Source of the DNA: Leifsonia shinshuensis
GTDB taxonomy: Bacteria > Actinomycetota > Actinomycetes > Actinomycetales > Microbacteriaceae
NCBI RefSeq assembly: GCF_013410375.1
Contig: NZ_JACCFL010000001.1
Location: forward strand, 558,001-622,000
Direction: 5' to 3'
DNA: 64,000 nucleotides
The notes beneath the pieces were generated by a model. That model saw only the letters and a list, made by a program, of their open reading frames with translations, was not told the origin of the DNA and searched no databases. Every line of letters begins with the position of its first letter. The stretch's first letter is position 1. Shown one piece after another: positions 1 to 9,125 of this stretch. Both the position numbers and the translations under genes were made by a program.

Positions 1-1
1 A

Positions 2-661
2 CGGCCGCAGGATGCGGTGGAGGTCGCGCGTCGGCTCTGGGACTCGTGGGAGGACGACGCGGTGATCCGCGACGTGGCGACCGGCCGGTACCTCGACCGG
101 GACCGTCTGCACCACATCCGCTTCACCGGCGACGACTACTCGATCGTGGGACCGTCGATCGTGCCGAGGCCGCCGCAGGGCGCCCTCCCGGTCTTCGGCG
201 CGGCGGCCCTGGCCGGGACCGCCGAACTGGATGCGGCCCTCTTCGACGTGCGGCCGGGGAGCGCGGAGGAGGTGCTCGCGCGCGCGACCGACACCGCGGC
301 GGCGGTCCGCTCGACGGCCGCGCTCGCGATCCTCGACCTCGAGTTCGCGCTCGACGCCGCCGGTCTTCCGGCAGGCGAGCGGGTGCACACCCTCGACGCC
401 CGGACACCGTGGCCCGCACGCCGCGCGCGCTACACGGGAACCGCCGACGGGCTGATCGACCTGCTCGTCTCGCTCGCGCCCGTCGTCGACGGCGTCCGCC
501 TCCACCCCGCCGTGCTCGACGTCGACCTCGCGGAGTTCGCGTTCGCCGTCGCGCCGCGGCTCCGCGACCGCATCCCGCTCGCCATCCCGCGCCCCGGCGA
601 CACCCTGCGCGCGACGCTGGGCCTGCCCGCCGCCGTCAACCGCTACCAGGAGTCCGCATGA
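2..661 (+). CDS. LLM-class flavin-dependent monooxygenase, 5'-truncated by window edge
   Basis: The frame is open from the first bases, so the gene begins upstream and only the C-terminal 219 residues are present. It shares long near-identical stretches with the gene at 14944-16116, for example LWDSWEDDAVIRD, DRDRLHH against DRDKLHH, and GPSIVPRPPQG against GPSITPRPPQG. That makes it a paralogue of the same luciferase-like, FMNH2-dependent monooxygenase type. Such enzymes oxidise small C-S or C-N substrates using reduced flavin supplied in trans. The stop overlaps the next start (ATGA), so the two are translationally coupled. The substrate is not readable from sequence. Confidence 0.85.
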   Translation, partial: RPQDAVEVARRLWDSWEDDAVIRDVATGRYLDRDRLHHIRFTGDDYSIVGPSIVPRPPQGALPVFGAAALAGTAELDAALFDVRPGSAEEVLARATDTAAAVRSTAALAILDLEFALDAAGLPAGERVHTLDARTPWPARRARYTGTADGLIDLLVSLAPVVDGVRLHPAVLDVDLAEFAFAVAPRLRDRIPLAIPRPGDTLRATLGLPAAVNRYQESA

Positions 662-2019
662 CCGCACCGACCGTCCTCCGCTTCGGCGTCTTCTTCCAGG
701 GCGTCAACTTCTCGACCGTGTGGACCGAGCCGGAGAGCGGCTCCCAGATCGACTTCGAGAGCTTCCGGCGCCTCGCGCAGACGGCCGAGCGCGGCCTGTT
801 CTCGGCGTTCTTCCTCGGCGAGGGGCTGCGATTGCGTGAGCACCTCGGCCGCCTCCACCAGCTCGACGTGGCGGGACGGCCGGACGCGCAGACGCAGCTG
901 GCGGCGCTCGCCGCCGTCACGTCCCGCATCGGACTGGTCGCGACGCAGAACACCACCTACAACGACCCGCTGGACCTCGCCCACCGGTTCGCCAGCCTCG
1001 ACCTGCTCTCCGGCGGCCGCGCCGCGTGGAACGTGGTGACGACGGACAACGCGTGGACGGGCGAGAACTTCCGGCGCGGCGGCTACCTCGACCACGCGGA
1101 CCGCTACCGGCACGCGGAGGCCGTCGTGGTCGCCGCCAAGGAGCTCTGGGCCGCCTGGGCCGCCGACATCGCGGACTCCCCGGACGCGGACGCGTGGAGC
1201 GCCGGGGCGCCGTCGCCGACGGTCGAGGTGGACACCGGGCACTACCGCGCGCGCGGGCGCAGCCGCCTCCCGCAGAGCCCGCAAGGGCGCCCGGTCCTGT
1301 TCCAGGCCGGCGACTCGGCCGAGGGCCGCGACTTCGCCGCCCGTCAGGCCGACGTCATCTTCTCGGCCCACAGCGCGTTCGACGACGCGCAGAGCTTCGC
1401 GGCGGACATCCGGCAGCGCACCCTGAAGGCCGGGCGCCCGGCGGACGACGTGAAGATCTTCCCCGGGCAGGAGTTCATCCTCGCCGACACCGACGCGGAG
1501 GCCGAGGAGAAGGCGCGGTGGGTGCGCCGCAAGCAGGTCACCCCGCAGACCGCGATCGCCTTCATCGAGAACATCTGGGGCACCGACCTCAGCGGCTACG
1601 ACCCGGACGGCCCGCTGCCGGACATCGACCCGGTGCAGGACGTCACCGGCGAGACCCGCGGAGCGGGCTTCCGCGCGGCGCAGGCCAAGACCACGGCCGA
1701 CGCCTGGCGCGAGCGTGCGGAGGCGGAGGGCCTCTCCATCCGCGAGCTCGTCATCCGGCTCAACTCGGGCCGCGGTTTCGTCGGCAGCCCGTCGTCGGTG
1801 GCGGCGACCCTGCAGCGCTACGCCGACGCCGGGGTGGTCGACGGCTTCAACATCACACCGTGGCTGGTGCCGTCCGGGATGGACGACATCGTCGACCGGC
1901 TCGTCCCGGAGCTGCAGGAACGCGGGATCTACCCGACGAGCTACGAGGGGAACACTCTGCGCGAGAACCTCGGGCTGCGTCCGCTCGACTCCGCGGCGCT
2001 CGCGCGACGGACGGCGTGA
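658..2019 (+). CDS. NtaA/SnaA/DszA-family LLM flavin monooxygenase
   Basis: A 453-residue protein starting at the ATG that overlaps the previous stop. It has the hallmarks of the nitrilotriacetate monooxygenase / DszA / CmoJ group: an N-terminal beta strand with GVFFQGVN, the segment GSQIDF, LDLLSGGRAAWNVVT (barrel strand contacting flavin), ENFRRGGYLDHADRY, and a late SYEGNTLRENLGL tail. It is full length for the family (about 430-460 aa). It uses FMNH2 and O2 for oxygenation and probably takes its flavin from the FMN reductase at 18174. Its paralogue at 13575-14918 sits next to the paralogue of its own neighbour, so the pair is duplicated at the far side of this region. Confidence 0.92.
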   Translation: MTAPTVLRFGVFFQGVNFSTVWTEPESGSQIDFESFRRLAQTAERGLFSAFFLGEGLRLREHLGRLHQLDVAGRPDAQTQLAALAAVTSRIGLVATQNTTYNDPLDLAHRFASLDLLSGGRAAWNVVTTDNAWTGENFRRGGYLDHADRYRHAEAVVVAAKELWAAWAADIADSPDADAWSAGAPSPTVEVDTGHYRARGRSRLPQSPQGRPVLFQAGDSAEGRDFAARQADVIFSAHSAFDDAQSFAADIRQRTLKAGRPADDVKIFPGQEFILADTDAEAEEKARWVRRKQVTPQTAIAFIENIWGTDLSGYDPDGPLPDIDPVQDVTGETRGAGFRAAQAKTTADAWRERAEAEGLSIRELVIRLNSGRGFVGSPSSVAATLQRYADAGVVDGFNITPWLVPSGMDDIVDRLVPELQERGIYPTSYEGNTLRENLGLRPLDSAALARRTA

Positions 2020-2025
2020 CGTCTC

Positions 2026-2061
2026 CTCGGCCTTCCGGACGGTTCAGTCCGGAAGGTCGAG
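2026..2061. terminator. Bidirectional hairpin between convergent genes
   Basis: A 15-bp stem (2026-2040 with 2047-2061, one G-T pair) encloses a 6-base loop. It lies just after the stop of the monooxygenase and across the last codons and stop of the opposite-strand acetyltransferase. Placement between convergent genes fits a two-way terminator. There is no long T run on either side, so an intrinsic mechanism is only partly supported. Confidence 0.6.
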
Positions 2062-2574
2062 GACGAAGGTCAGCAGGTGGAGCGTGCGCCCCTCGGGCAG
2101 GACGATCGTGCCCTCCCGTTCCGCGCGCCTCGTGAAGCCGAGCTTCCGGTAGAGCGCGTGGGCGCCCAGCATGTCCGGCCCGCTGTTCAGCACGACCGCG
2201 CGCTGGCCGCGCTCTCTCGCCTGATCGACGGCGAACCGGGTCAGCTCGGCACCGATCCCGCGGCCCCGCGCTGACGGATGCGTGGCCAGCAGCCGGAAGT
2301 AGAGCTCGTCCGAGCCGATCCGGCCGTCCTGATCGATCCCGGGCCGAAGGAGCGCGATGGTCCCGACGAGCTCCCCGCTGCTCGTGTCCTCCGCCACGAA
2401 GAAGTCGAACGCGTCGAGCAGCGCTTCCGGGTGCTTGAGCTCCTCGCGGTAGTGCGCCGAGAGGTCCGCGTAGTCGTGCGTGTAGGCGGCATGGGTGAGC
2501 TCCCCGATCGCCGGGTACTCGTCCGCACGCGCGCTGCGGATGCGGACGGTCGCTGACGGGTGGGTGGTGGTCAT
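2044..2574 (-). CDS. GNAT-family N-acetyltransferase
   Basis: A 176-residue protein with a single GNAT fold. The acetyl-CoA pyrophosphate loop is visible as ARGRGIGAELTRFA (about residue 115-128), followed by the usual late ALYRKLGF helix. The open frame extends 61 codons further upstream, but the ATG at 2574 has a good GAAGGGAG ribosome-binding site and gives the normal family length. It sits alone on the minus strand between the monooxygenase pair and the ABC importer. In the Bacillus S-alkylcysteine salvage pathway, a GNAT enzyme (SnaB) N-acetylates the substrate before LLM oxidation. A similar role here is inference; GNAT substrates cannot be told from sequence. Confidence 0.88.
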   Translation of the reverse strand: MTTTHPSATVRIRSARADEYPAIGELTHAAYTHDYADLSAHYREELKHPEALLDAFDFFVAEDTSSGELVGTIALLRPGIDQDGRIGSDELYFRLLATHPSARGRGIGAELTRFAVDQARERGQRAVVLNSGPDMLGAHALYRKLGFTRRAEREGTIVLPEGRTLHLLTFVLDLPD

Positions 2575-2836
2575 CGGGGTGCTCCCTTCGAGCTGGCGGT
2601 TCCATCCTCGCAGGCACCGTAGGCGGCGTGCTGCGCGCGCCTCCAGCATCGGCGTCAAGGTCCGTAACGCACTGCGAGGCTGCGATCCGCGAGCGCGGGA
2701 TAGCGGTGGGCCGGCGTGAAATCCACCGTCGTCGACACGATCCGTAACCCCCGACACAGTCCGTCATCCGTGCTGGTCCGGGCGCGCGAACCCTGGCCGA
2801 ATGAGGTGTCCGCCACGAGAGAAAGGGACGCCGCGC
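2575..2836. promoter_or_regulatory. Divergent intergenic region with two CCGTAAC motifs
   Basis: 262 bp between the divergent acetyltransferase and ABC permease. It must hold promoters for both, but no clear -10/-35 pair stands out. The heptamer CCGTAAC occurs twice (about 2659-2665 and 2741-2747). Very similar GGCGTAAC elements occur at 16225, 18062 and 19658 next to other genes of this region, so it is a candidate shared operator. No gene is seen in this stretch. Confidence 0.35.
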
Positions 2837-3805
2837 GTGAGCAGATACATCCTCCGGAGGCTCGGCCAGGCCGTGTTCGTCCTGGTGGTCGCCTACGTCG
2901 TGAGCTACCTCGTGCTCTGGGCGCTCCCCGGGGACGCGCTGGCGAGCATCACCGGCGGCCAGTCGAGCGACCTGAGCGCCGGACAGCTGGCGGCCATCCG
3001 CACTGAGTGGGGGCTCGACCAGCCGGTGCTCGTCCGTCTCGGGACCGCCGCGCTGCACGCCGCCTCCGGCGACTTCGGCCGATCGTTCGTCTCCGGACGC
3101 CCGGTGTCCGCGCTGATCGCCGAGAGCCTGCCGGCCACGCTGGAGATCGCCGGTCTCGGGATCCTGTTCGCGCTGATCGCCGGCACCGGCATCGCGCTCG
3201 CCGCGACGCGGTCACGCTCGAACAGGCTCCGCGGACTCCTGCTGGCGCTGCCGCCGCTGGGCGTCGCGATCCCGTCGTTCTGGCTCGGTCTGCTGCTGAT
3301 CCAGTTCTTCTCGTTCCAGCTGCCGATCTTCCCGGCGACGGGCAACGACGGTCTGATCAGCGCCGTCCTGCCGGCGATCACGCTCGCGGTCCCGACCAGC
3401 GCGCTCGTCGCCCAGCTGCTCGCGCAGGGACTGGAGCGGGAGCTGCGGCAGCCGTACGCGGACACCGCGCGGGCCAAGGGCGCGTCGGCGACCCGCGTCC
3501 AGCTGCGGCACGCGTTCCGGAACGCGGCGCTCCCGGCGCTGACGATCGCCGGACTCCTCGTCGGGCAGTTGCTCGCCGGGTCGGTGGTAACGGAGACGGT
3601 CTTCGGCCGCACGGGAGTCGGACGGCTGACGGCCGACGCCGTCGCGGCGCAGGACATCCCGGTGGTGCAGGGCGTCGTCGTGTTCGGGGCTCTCGTGTTC
3701 GTGACGGTCAACCTGGCCGTGGACCTCCTCTACCCGCTGCTCGACCCGCGGATCGTCACCTCGCGCGCCGCGCGCCGGGCCCCCCTGAAAGCGGTGACCG
3801 CATGA
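2837..3805 (+). CDS. ABC transporter permease, DppB/OppB type
   Basis: A 322-residue inner-membrane protein with an N-terminal helix (FVLVVAYVVSYLVLWALPGD) and the BPD_transp_1 core. The EAA loop is visible near ADTARAKGASATRVQLRHAFRNA. The start is the GTG at 2837, which follows an AGAAAGGG ribosome-binding site; an upstream in-frame ATG at 2801 would add 12 unlikely residues. It pairs with the next gene to form the channel of a peptide/nickel-type importer. It is the first of an operon of four tightly overlapping transporter genes and two monooxygenases. Confidence 0.93.
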   Translation: MSRYILRRLGQAVFVLVVAYVVSYLVLWALPGDALASITGGQSSDLSAGQLAAIRTEWGLDQPVLVRLGTAALHAASGDFGRSFVSGRPVSALIAESLPATLEIAGLGILFALIAGTGIALAATRSRSNRLRGLLLALPPLGVAIPSFWLGLLLIQFFSFQLPIFPATGNDGLISAVLPAITLAVPTSALVAQLLAQGLERELRQPYADTARAKGASATRVQLRHAFRNAALPALTIAGLLVGQLLAGSVVTETVFGRTGVGRLTADAVAAQDIPVVQGVVVFGALVFVTVNLAVDLLYPLLDPRIVTSRAARRAPLKAVTA

Positions 3806-4734
3806 CCGAGACCATCGTGGCCGAGCTGAAGCAGGTCTCCCACGCGTCCACGTCCTCGGCGGACACAGCGCCTCTCCCGGGCGAGCGCGCCGGGGCATCC
3901 GGCTTGCGGGGTTCCCGCCTGGCCGCCGCGCTCACCTGGCTGCGCAGCCGGCCAGGGGTCGCGGTGAGCGCCCTCTGGATCGCCGTCCTCCTGCTCGCCG
4001 CCCTGGTCCCCACGCTCTTCACCGCGACCGATCCGCTGGCGGTGTCCAGCGCGATCCGGCAGCCGCCGTCGGCCGCTCACCTCTTCGGCACCGACGCGAT
4101 CGGCCGCGATCTGTTCTCCCGGGTCGTCCACGGCGCGGGACTGTCGCTCGGCGCCGCCGCGATCGCCGTGCTCGTCGGCGTCCTCGCGGGCACGCTGATC
4201 GGACTGCTCGCGGGGTATCGCGGGGGATGGGTCGACGCGGTGCTGATGCGTTTCGCCGATGTGCTGCTGGCGATCCCCGGCCTCCTGCTGTCGCTGGCCT
4301 TCGTGGTCGCGCTCGGCTTCGGGACGGTGAACGTCGCGATCGCGGTCGGCGTCACCTCGATCGCCTCCAACGCCCGGGTGCTGCGATCCGAGGTGCTGAA
4401 GGTGCGCAACAGCGTGTTCGTGGAGGCGGCCGTCGCCGGCGGCGCCCGCCCCGTCCGGGTCCTGCTGCGGCACGTGCTGCCGAACTCGATCGCACCACTG
4501 CTCGCGCTCGTCGCCCTCGACTTCTCCGCCGCGATCCTGGCGATCTCGGCGCTCAGCTTCCTCGGCTACGGCGCCCAGCCGCCGACGCCGGAGTGGGGCG
4601 CCCTGGTCGCCGGCGGCCGCGACTTCCTCGCGACCGCGTGGTGGATGACCACTCTCCCCGGGCTGGTCATCGCTCTCACCGTGCTCGCCGGCAACCGGCT
4701 GTCGCGGGCGTTCACCGCGGAGGGCGCCCGATGA
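3802..4734 (+). CDS. ABC transporter permease, DppC/OppC type
   Basis: A 310-residue membrane protein overlapping the previous gene by ATGA. It has the OppC-type N-terminal helix, the HLFGTDAIGRDLFSRV motif typical of DppC/OppC proteins, the permease core, and an EAA loop near VAGGARPVRVLLRHVLPNS. The first 50 residues are cytoplasmic and polar. Together with the 2837 gene it forms the heteromeric pore of a dipeptide-type importer driven by the fused ATPase downstream. Confidence 0.94.
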   Translation: MTETIVAELKQVSHASTSSADTAPLPGERAGASGLRGSRLAAALTWLRSRPGVAVSALWIAVLLLAALVPTLFTATDPLAVSSAIRQPPSAAHLFGTDAIGRDLFSRVVHGAGLSLGAAAIAVLVGVLAGTLIGLLAGYRGGWVDAVLMRFADVLLAIPGLLLSLAFVVALGFGTVNVAIAVGVTSIASNARVLRSEVLKVRNSVFVEAAVAGGARPVRVLLRHVLPNSIAPLLALVALDFSAAILAISALSFLGYGAQPPTPEWGALVAGGRDFLATAWWMTTLPGLVIALTVLAGNRLSRAFTAEGAR

Positions 4735-6365
4735 GCGCGCTGCTGGAGATCGACGACCTCCGTGTCCGCTATCACTCCGCCGGGCGCGACGTGGAGGCCG
4801 TGCGCGGCATCGGCTTCGAGGTCGCGGCCGGCGAACGGGTCGCCGTGGTCGGCGAGTCCGGTTCGGGCAAGTCCACGACCGCAGCGGCGATCGTTCGGCT
4901 GCTCGCGGCGAACGCCACCGTCTCCGGGGCCATCCGCTTCGCGGGGGACGAGGTCTCCTCGCTCGGTGAGCGCTCCTTCCGCGGGCTGCTCGGGCGGCGG
5001 ATCGGCTATGTCCCGCAGGACCCGACCGTCTCGCTCAACCCGGTCAAGACCATCGGGCAGCAGGTGGCGGAGGTGCTCAGCATCCACCGGCTCGCCGACC
5101 GGCGCGCGGCCCACGAGCACGCGCTCGAGGCGCTGGAGCGGGCCGGCATCGACCGGCCGGCGGAACGTGCGGCGCAGTATCCGCACCAGCTCTCGGGAGG
5201 GCAGCGTCAGCGGGTCCTGATCGCCATCGCGCTGGCCGCGCGGCCGGAACTGGTGATCGCCGACGAGCCGACCAGCGCACTCGACGTGACCGTGCAGCGG
5301 CGCATCCTCGACCACTTGGACGAACTGACCGACGACCTCGGCGCGTCCACCCTGCTCATCACGCACGACCTCGGGATCGCCGCCGACCGCGCCGACCGCA
5401 TCCTCGTACTGTCCGAGGGCAGGCTGGTCGAGTCCGGGACCCCCGACCGGGTCCTCGGCTCGCCGCAGCATGCCTACACGCGCGCGCTGCTGGCCGCGGC
5501 GCCGAGCCTGAACACCTCGGGCGGCACGTTCCTGACCCGCGCCCGAGCCGAACGGCCGGAATCCACCGACCCGCAGGAGCCGGGCGAGCCCCTGCTCATC
5601 GCGACCGGTCTGGTCAAGGACTTCGGCGGGAACCGGGCGGTGGACGACGTGAGCCTCGCCATCCACCGCGGCCGGACGCTCGCCCTCGTCGGCGAGTCCG
5701 GTTCGGGCAAGACGACGACCTCCCGGCTGGTGCTCCGGCTGGACGACCCGACCGCCGGCCGGATCGTCTTCGACGGGGAGGACATCACCGCCGCCCGCGG
5801 AGCCGCGCTCCGCCGGCTGCGCCGTCGCATCCAGGTCGTCCACCAGAACCCCTACGCCTCGCTCAACCCGCGGTTCCGCATCGCCGACCTGGTCGCCGAG
5901 CCGCTGCGCTCGCACGGCATCGGGACGCGGCAGGAACGAGCCGCGCGCGCACGGCTGCTGCTCGACCAGGTCGGCCTCCCCTCGGACGCAGCGGAGCGCC
6001 GGCCGTCCGAGCTCTCGGGAGGCCAGCGCCAGCGCGTCGCCATCGCGCGTGCGCTCGCCATCCGCCCCGACCTGGTCGTGCTGGACGAGCCGGTCTCCGC
6101 GCTGGACGTTCGCGTGCAGGCCCAAGTCCTCGACCTGCTCGCCTCGCTGCAGGCCGAGCTCGGCGTCGCGTACCTCTTCATCAGCCACGACCTCGCTGTC
6201 GTCCGTCAGGTCTCCGACGACGTCGCCGTCCTCCGCGAGGGCCGCGTCGTCGAGACGGGAACCGTCGCCGGCGTGTTCGACAGCCCCGACCACCCCTACA
6301 CCCGCGACCTGCTGGAGGCCATCCCGGGCCGCAGCGCACCCCTCACCCCAAGGAGAACAGCATGA
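4731..6365 (+). CDS. Fused dual ABC ATPase (DppD-DppF type)
   Basis: A 544-residue cytoplasmic protein carrying two complete nucleotide-binding domains in tandem. The first (about 1-255) has GESGSGKST (Walker A), LSGGQRQR (signature) and a DEPTSALDV Walker B region. The second (about 280-540) has GESGSGKTT, LSGGQRQR and DEPVSALDV. Each half has the oligopeptide/dipeptide C-terminal extension (HAYTRALL, HPYTRDLL). Such fusions replace separate D and F subunits in many actinobacterial Dpp/Nik/Opp systems. It overlaps the permease (ATGA) and the substrate-binding lipoprotein (ATGA). Confidence 0.95.
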   Translation: MSALLEIDDLRVRYHSAGRDVEAVRGIGFEVAAGERVAVVGESGSGKSTTAAAIVRLLAANATVSGAIRFAGDEVSSLGERSFRGLLGRRIGYVPQDPTVSLNPVKTIGQQVAEVLSIHRLADRRAAHEHALEALERAGIDRPAERAAQYPHQLSGGQRQRVLIAIALAARPELVIADEPTSALDVTVQRRILDHLDELTDDLGASTLLITHDLGIAADRADRILVLSEGRLVESGTPDRVLGSPQHAYTRALLAAAPSLNTSGGTFLTRARAERPESTDPQEPGEPLLIATGLVKDFGGNRAVDDVSLAIHRGRTLALVGESGSGKTTTSRLVLRLDDPTAGRIVFDGEDITAARGAALRRLRRRIQVVHQNPYASLNPRFRIADLVAEPLRSHGIGTRQERAARARLLLDQVGLPSDAAERRPSELSGGQRQRVAIARALAIRPDLVVLDEPVSALDVRVQAQVLDLLASLQAELGVAYLFISHDLAVVRQVSDDVAVLREGRVVETGTVAGVFDSPDHPYTRDLLEAIPGRSAPLTPRRTA

Positions 6366-7999
6366 CCAGTCCACGGATCCGGCGCGTCACCGCCGGGATC
6401 GCGACCGCCGCGGCGGCCGCCCTCGTCCTCAGCGCGTGCGCCGCGCACGCGGCAGGTTCCACGAGCGCCGCCTCGGCGAAGCCCGTCGAGGGAGGCGATC
6501 TGACCTTCGCTCTGGCGAACGACCCGATCACCCTCAACCCGACGGCGCTCGGCAGCGGCAACGACACCCTGTACGTGGAGCGCCAGCTCTTCGAGTCGCT
6601 GACCGAGCAGGACCCGAAGACCGGCAAGGTCATCCCGGGCCTCGCGACCAAGTGGCAGGCCAACGCGGACGCGACGCAGTTCACCTTCACGCTGCGTCCG
6701 GGCGTCACCTTCTCGGACGGCACCCCGCTGACCGCCTCCGTGGTGAAGGCCAACTTCGACGACATCGTGGCGAACGCCACGAAGGCGGTGAACGCGGTCA
6801 CCGCACTGCCCAACTACGCCGGCACCACCGTCGTGAACGACTCCACCGCGACGGTGTCCTTCAGCAAGCCCAACGGTGCGTTCCCGCAGGCCGCGTCCAG
6901 CGTCGCGCTGGCGCTGCTGTCGCCGAAGTCGTTGGCGATCCCCTTCGACGACCGCGCCACCGGCACCGGCCTCAGCGGGACCGGTCCGTTCACGCTCGAG
7001 AGCTACACCAAGAACACCTCGGTGGTGCTGAAGAAGCGCTCCGGCTACAGCTGGGCTCCGGAGGACTACAGCAACCGCGCCGCCGCTCACCTCGACACGG
7101 TGACGTTCAAGATCGTCCCGGAGGCCGGTGTGCGCACCGGAGGCCTGACGTCGAAGCAGTTCGACGCGGTCGGCGGCGTGCTGCCGCAGGACATCGCCAC
7201 ACTCAAGGCCGGCGAGACCGGCCTCGTCATCCGCCCGAACCCCGGCGTCGCCTTCGGCCTGACCACCTACACCAAGCCGGGCACGATCCTGAGCGACCAG
7301 AAGGTCCGCACGGCACTGCTGACCGCGATCGACCGCACCGCGATCCAGCAGTCGGCGCTGACCTCCGACTTCAAAGTGGCGTCGAGCGTGCTCGCCGCCA
7401 ACACGCCCGGCTGGGTGGACCTGAGCAAGCAGCTCACCAGCGACCCCAAGGCGTCGGCGAAGCTGCTCGACGACGACGGCTGGAAGAAGGGAGCGGACGG
7501 CATCCGGGTCAAGGACGGCAAGCGCCTCACCCTCCGGCTCGGTTACATCGCCAACTTCAACCCGAACCAGTCCATCGTCGAACTCATCCAGCAGCAGCTG
7601 AAGCAGCTCGGCATCGAGGTCACCGTGTGGACCGGAACGGTCCCGCAGTACTTCGCCCAGTCGAACGCCGGCGCGTTCGACCTCGCCTACGGCAACCTCT
7701 CCCGCGCTGACGGGGACGTGCTGCGCACGCAGTTCCTCAACGCCCTCCCGTCGAACACGGTCAAGGGCTACACGGACCCGCAGCTCAACCAGCTGCTGCT
7801 CGACCAGCTCGCGACGCCGGATCAGGACAAGCGGAACGCCATCGCGCAGCAGGCCGGTCAGCGCATCGTCGACCTGGCCTACTACATCCCCGTCGTCGAG
7901 CTGACGACGATCCTCGGGACCGGGCAGAACGTGCACGGCATCGTGCTCGGCGCGGACTCGCGGCTCGGGTCCCTCGTCGACGCGTACAAGACGAAATAG
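6362..7999 (+). CDS. ABC substrate-binding lipoprotein, family 5 (DppA/OppA type)
   Basis: A 545-residue secreted protein. The signal peptide ends in a lipobox (LVLSAC, Cys26), so it should be lipid-anchored to the outer face of the membrane. The mature part is a typical SBP_bac_5 protein: an early segment GDLTFALANDPITLNP, then VERQLFESLTEQDPKTG and TPLTASVVKANF. It captures the solute for the 2837/3802 permeases. Family 5 proteins bind peptides, nickel, glutathione and other compounds. The flanking monooxygenases suggest an organosulfur or modified amino acid ligand here, but that is inference. Confidence 0.93.
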   Translation: MTSPRIRRVTAGIATAAAAALVLSACAAHAAGSTSAASAKPVEGGDLTFALANDPITLNPTALGSGNDTLYVERQLFESLTEQDPKTGKVIPGLATKWQANADATQFTFTLRPGVTFSDGTPLTASVVKANFDDIVANATKAVNAVTALPNYAGTTVVNDSTATVSFSKPNGAFPQAASSVALALLSPKSLAIPFDDRATGTGLSGTGPFTLESYTKNTSVVLKKRSGYSWAPEDYSNRAAAHLDTVTFKIVPEAGVRTGGLTSKQFDAVGGVLPQDIATLKAGETGLVIRPNPGVAFGLTTYTKPGTILSDQKVRTALLTAIDRTAIQQSALTSDFKVASSVLAANTPGWVDLSKQLTSDPKASAKLLDDDGWKKGADGIRVKDGKRLTLRLGYIANFNPNQSIVELIQQQLKQLGIEVTVWTGTVPQYFAQSNAGAFDLAYGNLSRADGDVLRTQFLNALPSNTVKGYTDPQLNQLLLDQLATPDQDKRNAIAQQAGQRIVDLAYYIPVVELTTILGTGQNVHGIVLGADSRLGSLVDAYKTK

Positions 8000-8009
8000 G
8001 GGTCGCGTC

Positions 8010-9125
8010 ATGAAGGTCATCGGACTCGACCTGATCGCCAACGCGCCGGGGGGAGACGGGCGACCCGCCCCCTCCCCCCGGGAGCGGCTGGCCGAGGTGG
8101 TGGCGAACGCCCGCCTGTTCGAGGAGCTGGGCTTCGACGGGTTCGCCGTCGGGGAGCGGCATCACGCGCCGTTCCTCTCCAGCTCGCCGACCGTTCTGCT
8201 CGGGCACCTGGCGGCCGTGACCTCGCGCATCCGGCTGTTCACCGGCGTCACCCTGCTCTCGGTGCTCGACCCGGTGAGGGTGGCCGAGGACTACGCCACG
8301 ATCGACCACCTCTCCGGCGGCCGGCTCGAGCTGATCATCGGGAAGGGCAACGGCCCCGAGCAGGCCGAGCTGTTCGGCATCGAGCGCACCGAGGCGTGGG
8401 ACACCCTGCGGGAGAACTACACGCTGCTCCGGCAGCTCTGGTCCTCCCGTTCGGTAGACTGGGACCCACCGGCCGGCGCGCCGGGGATCCGGCACTCTCC
8501 GTTGCGCGGGGCTGACGTGCAACCCCGGCCGCTGCAGTCGCGGATCCGCGTCTGGCACGGTTCGGCGACCTCGCCGGCGTCGGTGGAGCTGGCCGCCCGG
8601 CACGGCGACCCGATCTTCTCCGCGAACGCGATGAATCCCCTCGAGCAGTACGCCGCGCTGGTCCGCCGCTACCGCGAGACGTGGGCCGAGACCGGGCGCG
8701 ACCCGGCGGACGCGACGGTGGGCGCCGGCCACGTCCTGCACGTGGCCCGCACCTCCCAGCAAGCCCGCGAGGAGTACCGGCCCGCCTACGAGGCGTTCGT
8801 CGCCGCCGTGTCGAAGGCCGACCACTCGCTGCCCGGCACCCGCACCGACTACGCCGACTACGACGACTATGTGGCGCGTTCGTCCGCGCTGATCGGCAGC
8901 CCGCAGGAGGCGCTCGACAAGCTCGCCCGATACCACGAGGCGTTCGGGCACACCACGATCTCCATCGGCGGCCACCCCGGTCAGCTTTCGCGGACGGCGT
9001 GGGCGGACAGTCTGGAGCTCTTCCGCTCGGACGTGCGCCCGGTCGCGGACGGGTTCATCGGCGACCCGGCCTGGCCCGCGTCCGTCGCCGAGGCGCCCGC
9101 TCTGGCCGAGGCGGTGCCCGCGTGA
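8010..9125 (+). CDS. LLM-class flavin-dependent oxidoreductase
   Basis: A 371-residue bacterial-luciferase-fold protein. Visible family features are FEELGFDGFAVGERHH (strand 2 and the conserved His pair), LAAVTSRIRLFTGVTLLSVLDPVRVAEDYATIDHL in pieces, and LSGGRLELIIGKGN (flavin-contact strand). It starts 10 bp after the lipoprotein gene and overlaps the next LLM gene by GTGA, so it belongs to the transporter operon. It is probably a monooxygenase acting on the imported solute. The substrate is unknown. Confidence 0.9.
   Translation: MKVIGLDLIANAPGGDGRPAPSPRERLAEVVANARLFEELGFDGFAVGERHHAPFLSSSPTVLLGHLAAVTSRIRLFTGVTLLSVLDPVRVAEDYATIDHLSGGRLELIIGKGNGPEQAELFGIERTEAWDTLRENYTLLRQLWSSRSVDWDPPAGAPGIRHSPLRGADVQPRPLQSRIRVWHGSATSPASVELAARHGDPIFSANAMNPLEQYAALVRRYRETWAETGRDPADATVGAGHVLHVARTSQQAREEYRPAYEAFVAAVSKADHSLPGTRTDYADYDDYVARSSALIGSPQEALDKLARYHEAFGHTTISIGGHPGQLSRTAWADSLELFRSDVRPVADGFIGDPAWPASVAEAPALAEAVPA

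Noticed and set aside
46..657. N-terminal extension of the 658-2019 monooxygenase
   Set aside because: The in-frame extension has Arg/Pro-rich shadow composition and overlaps the upstream monooxygenase in another frame; the family start is at 658.
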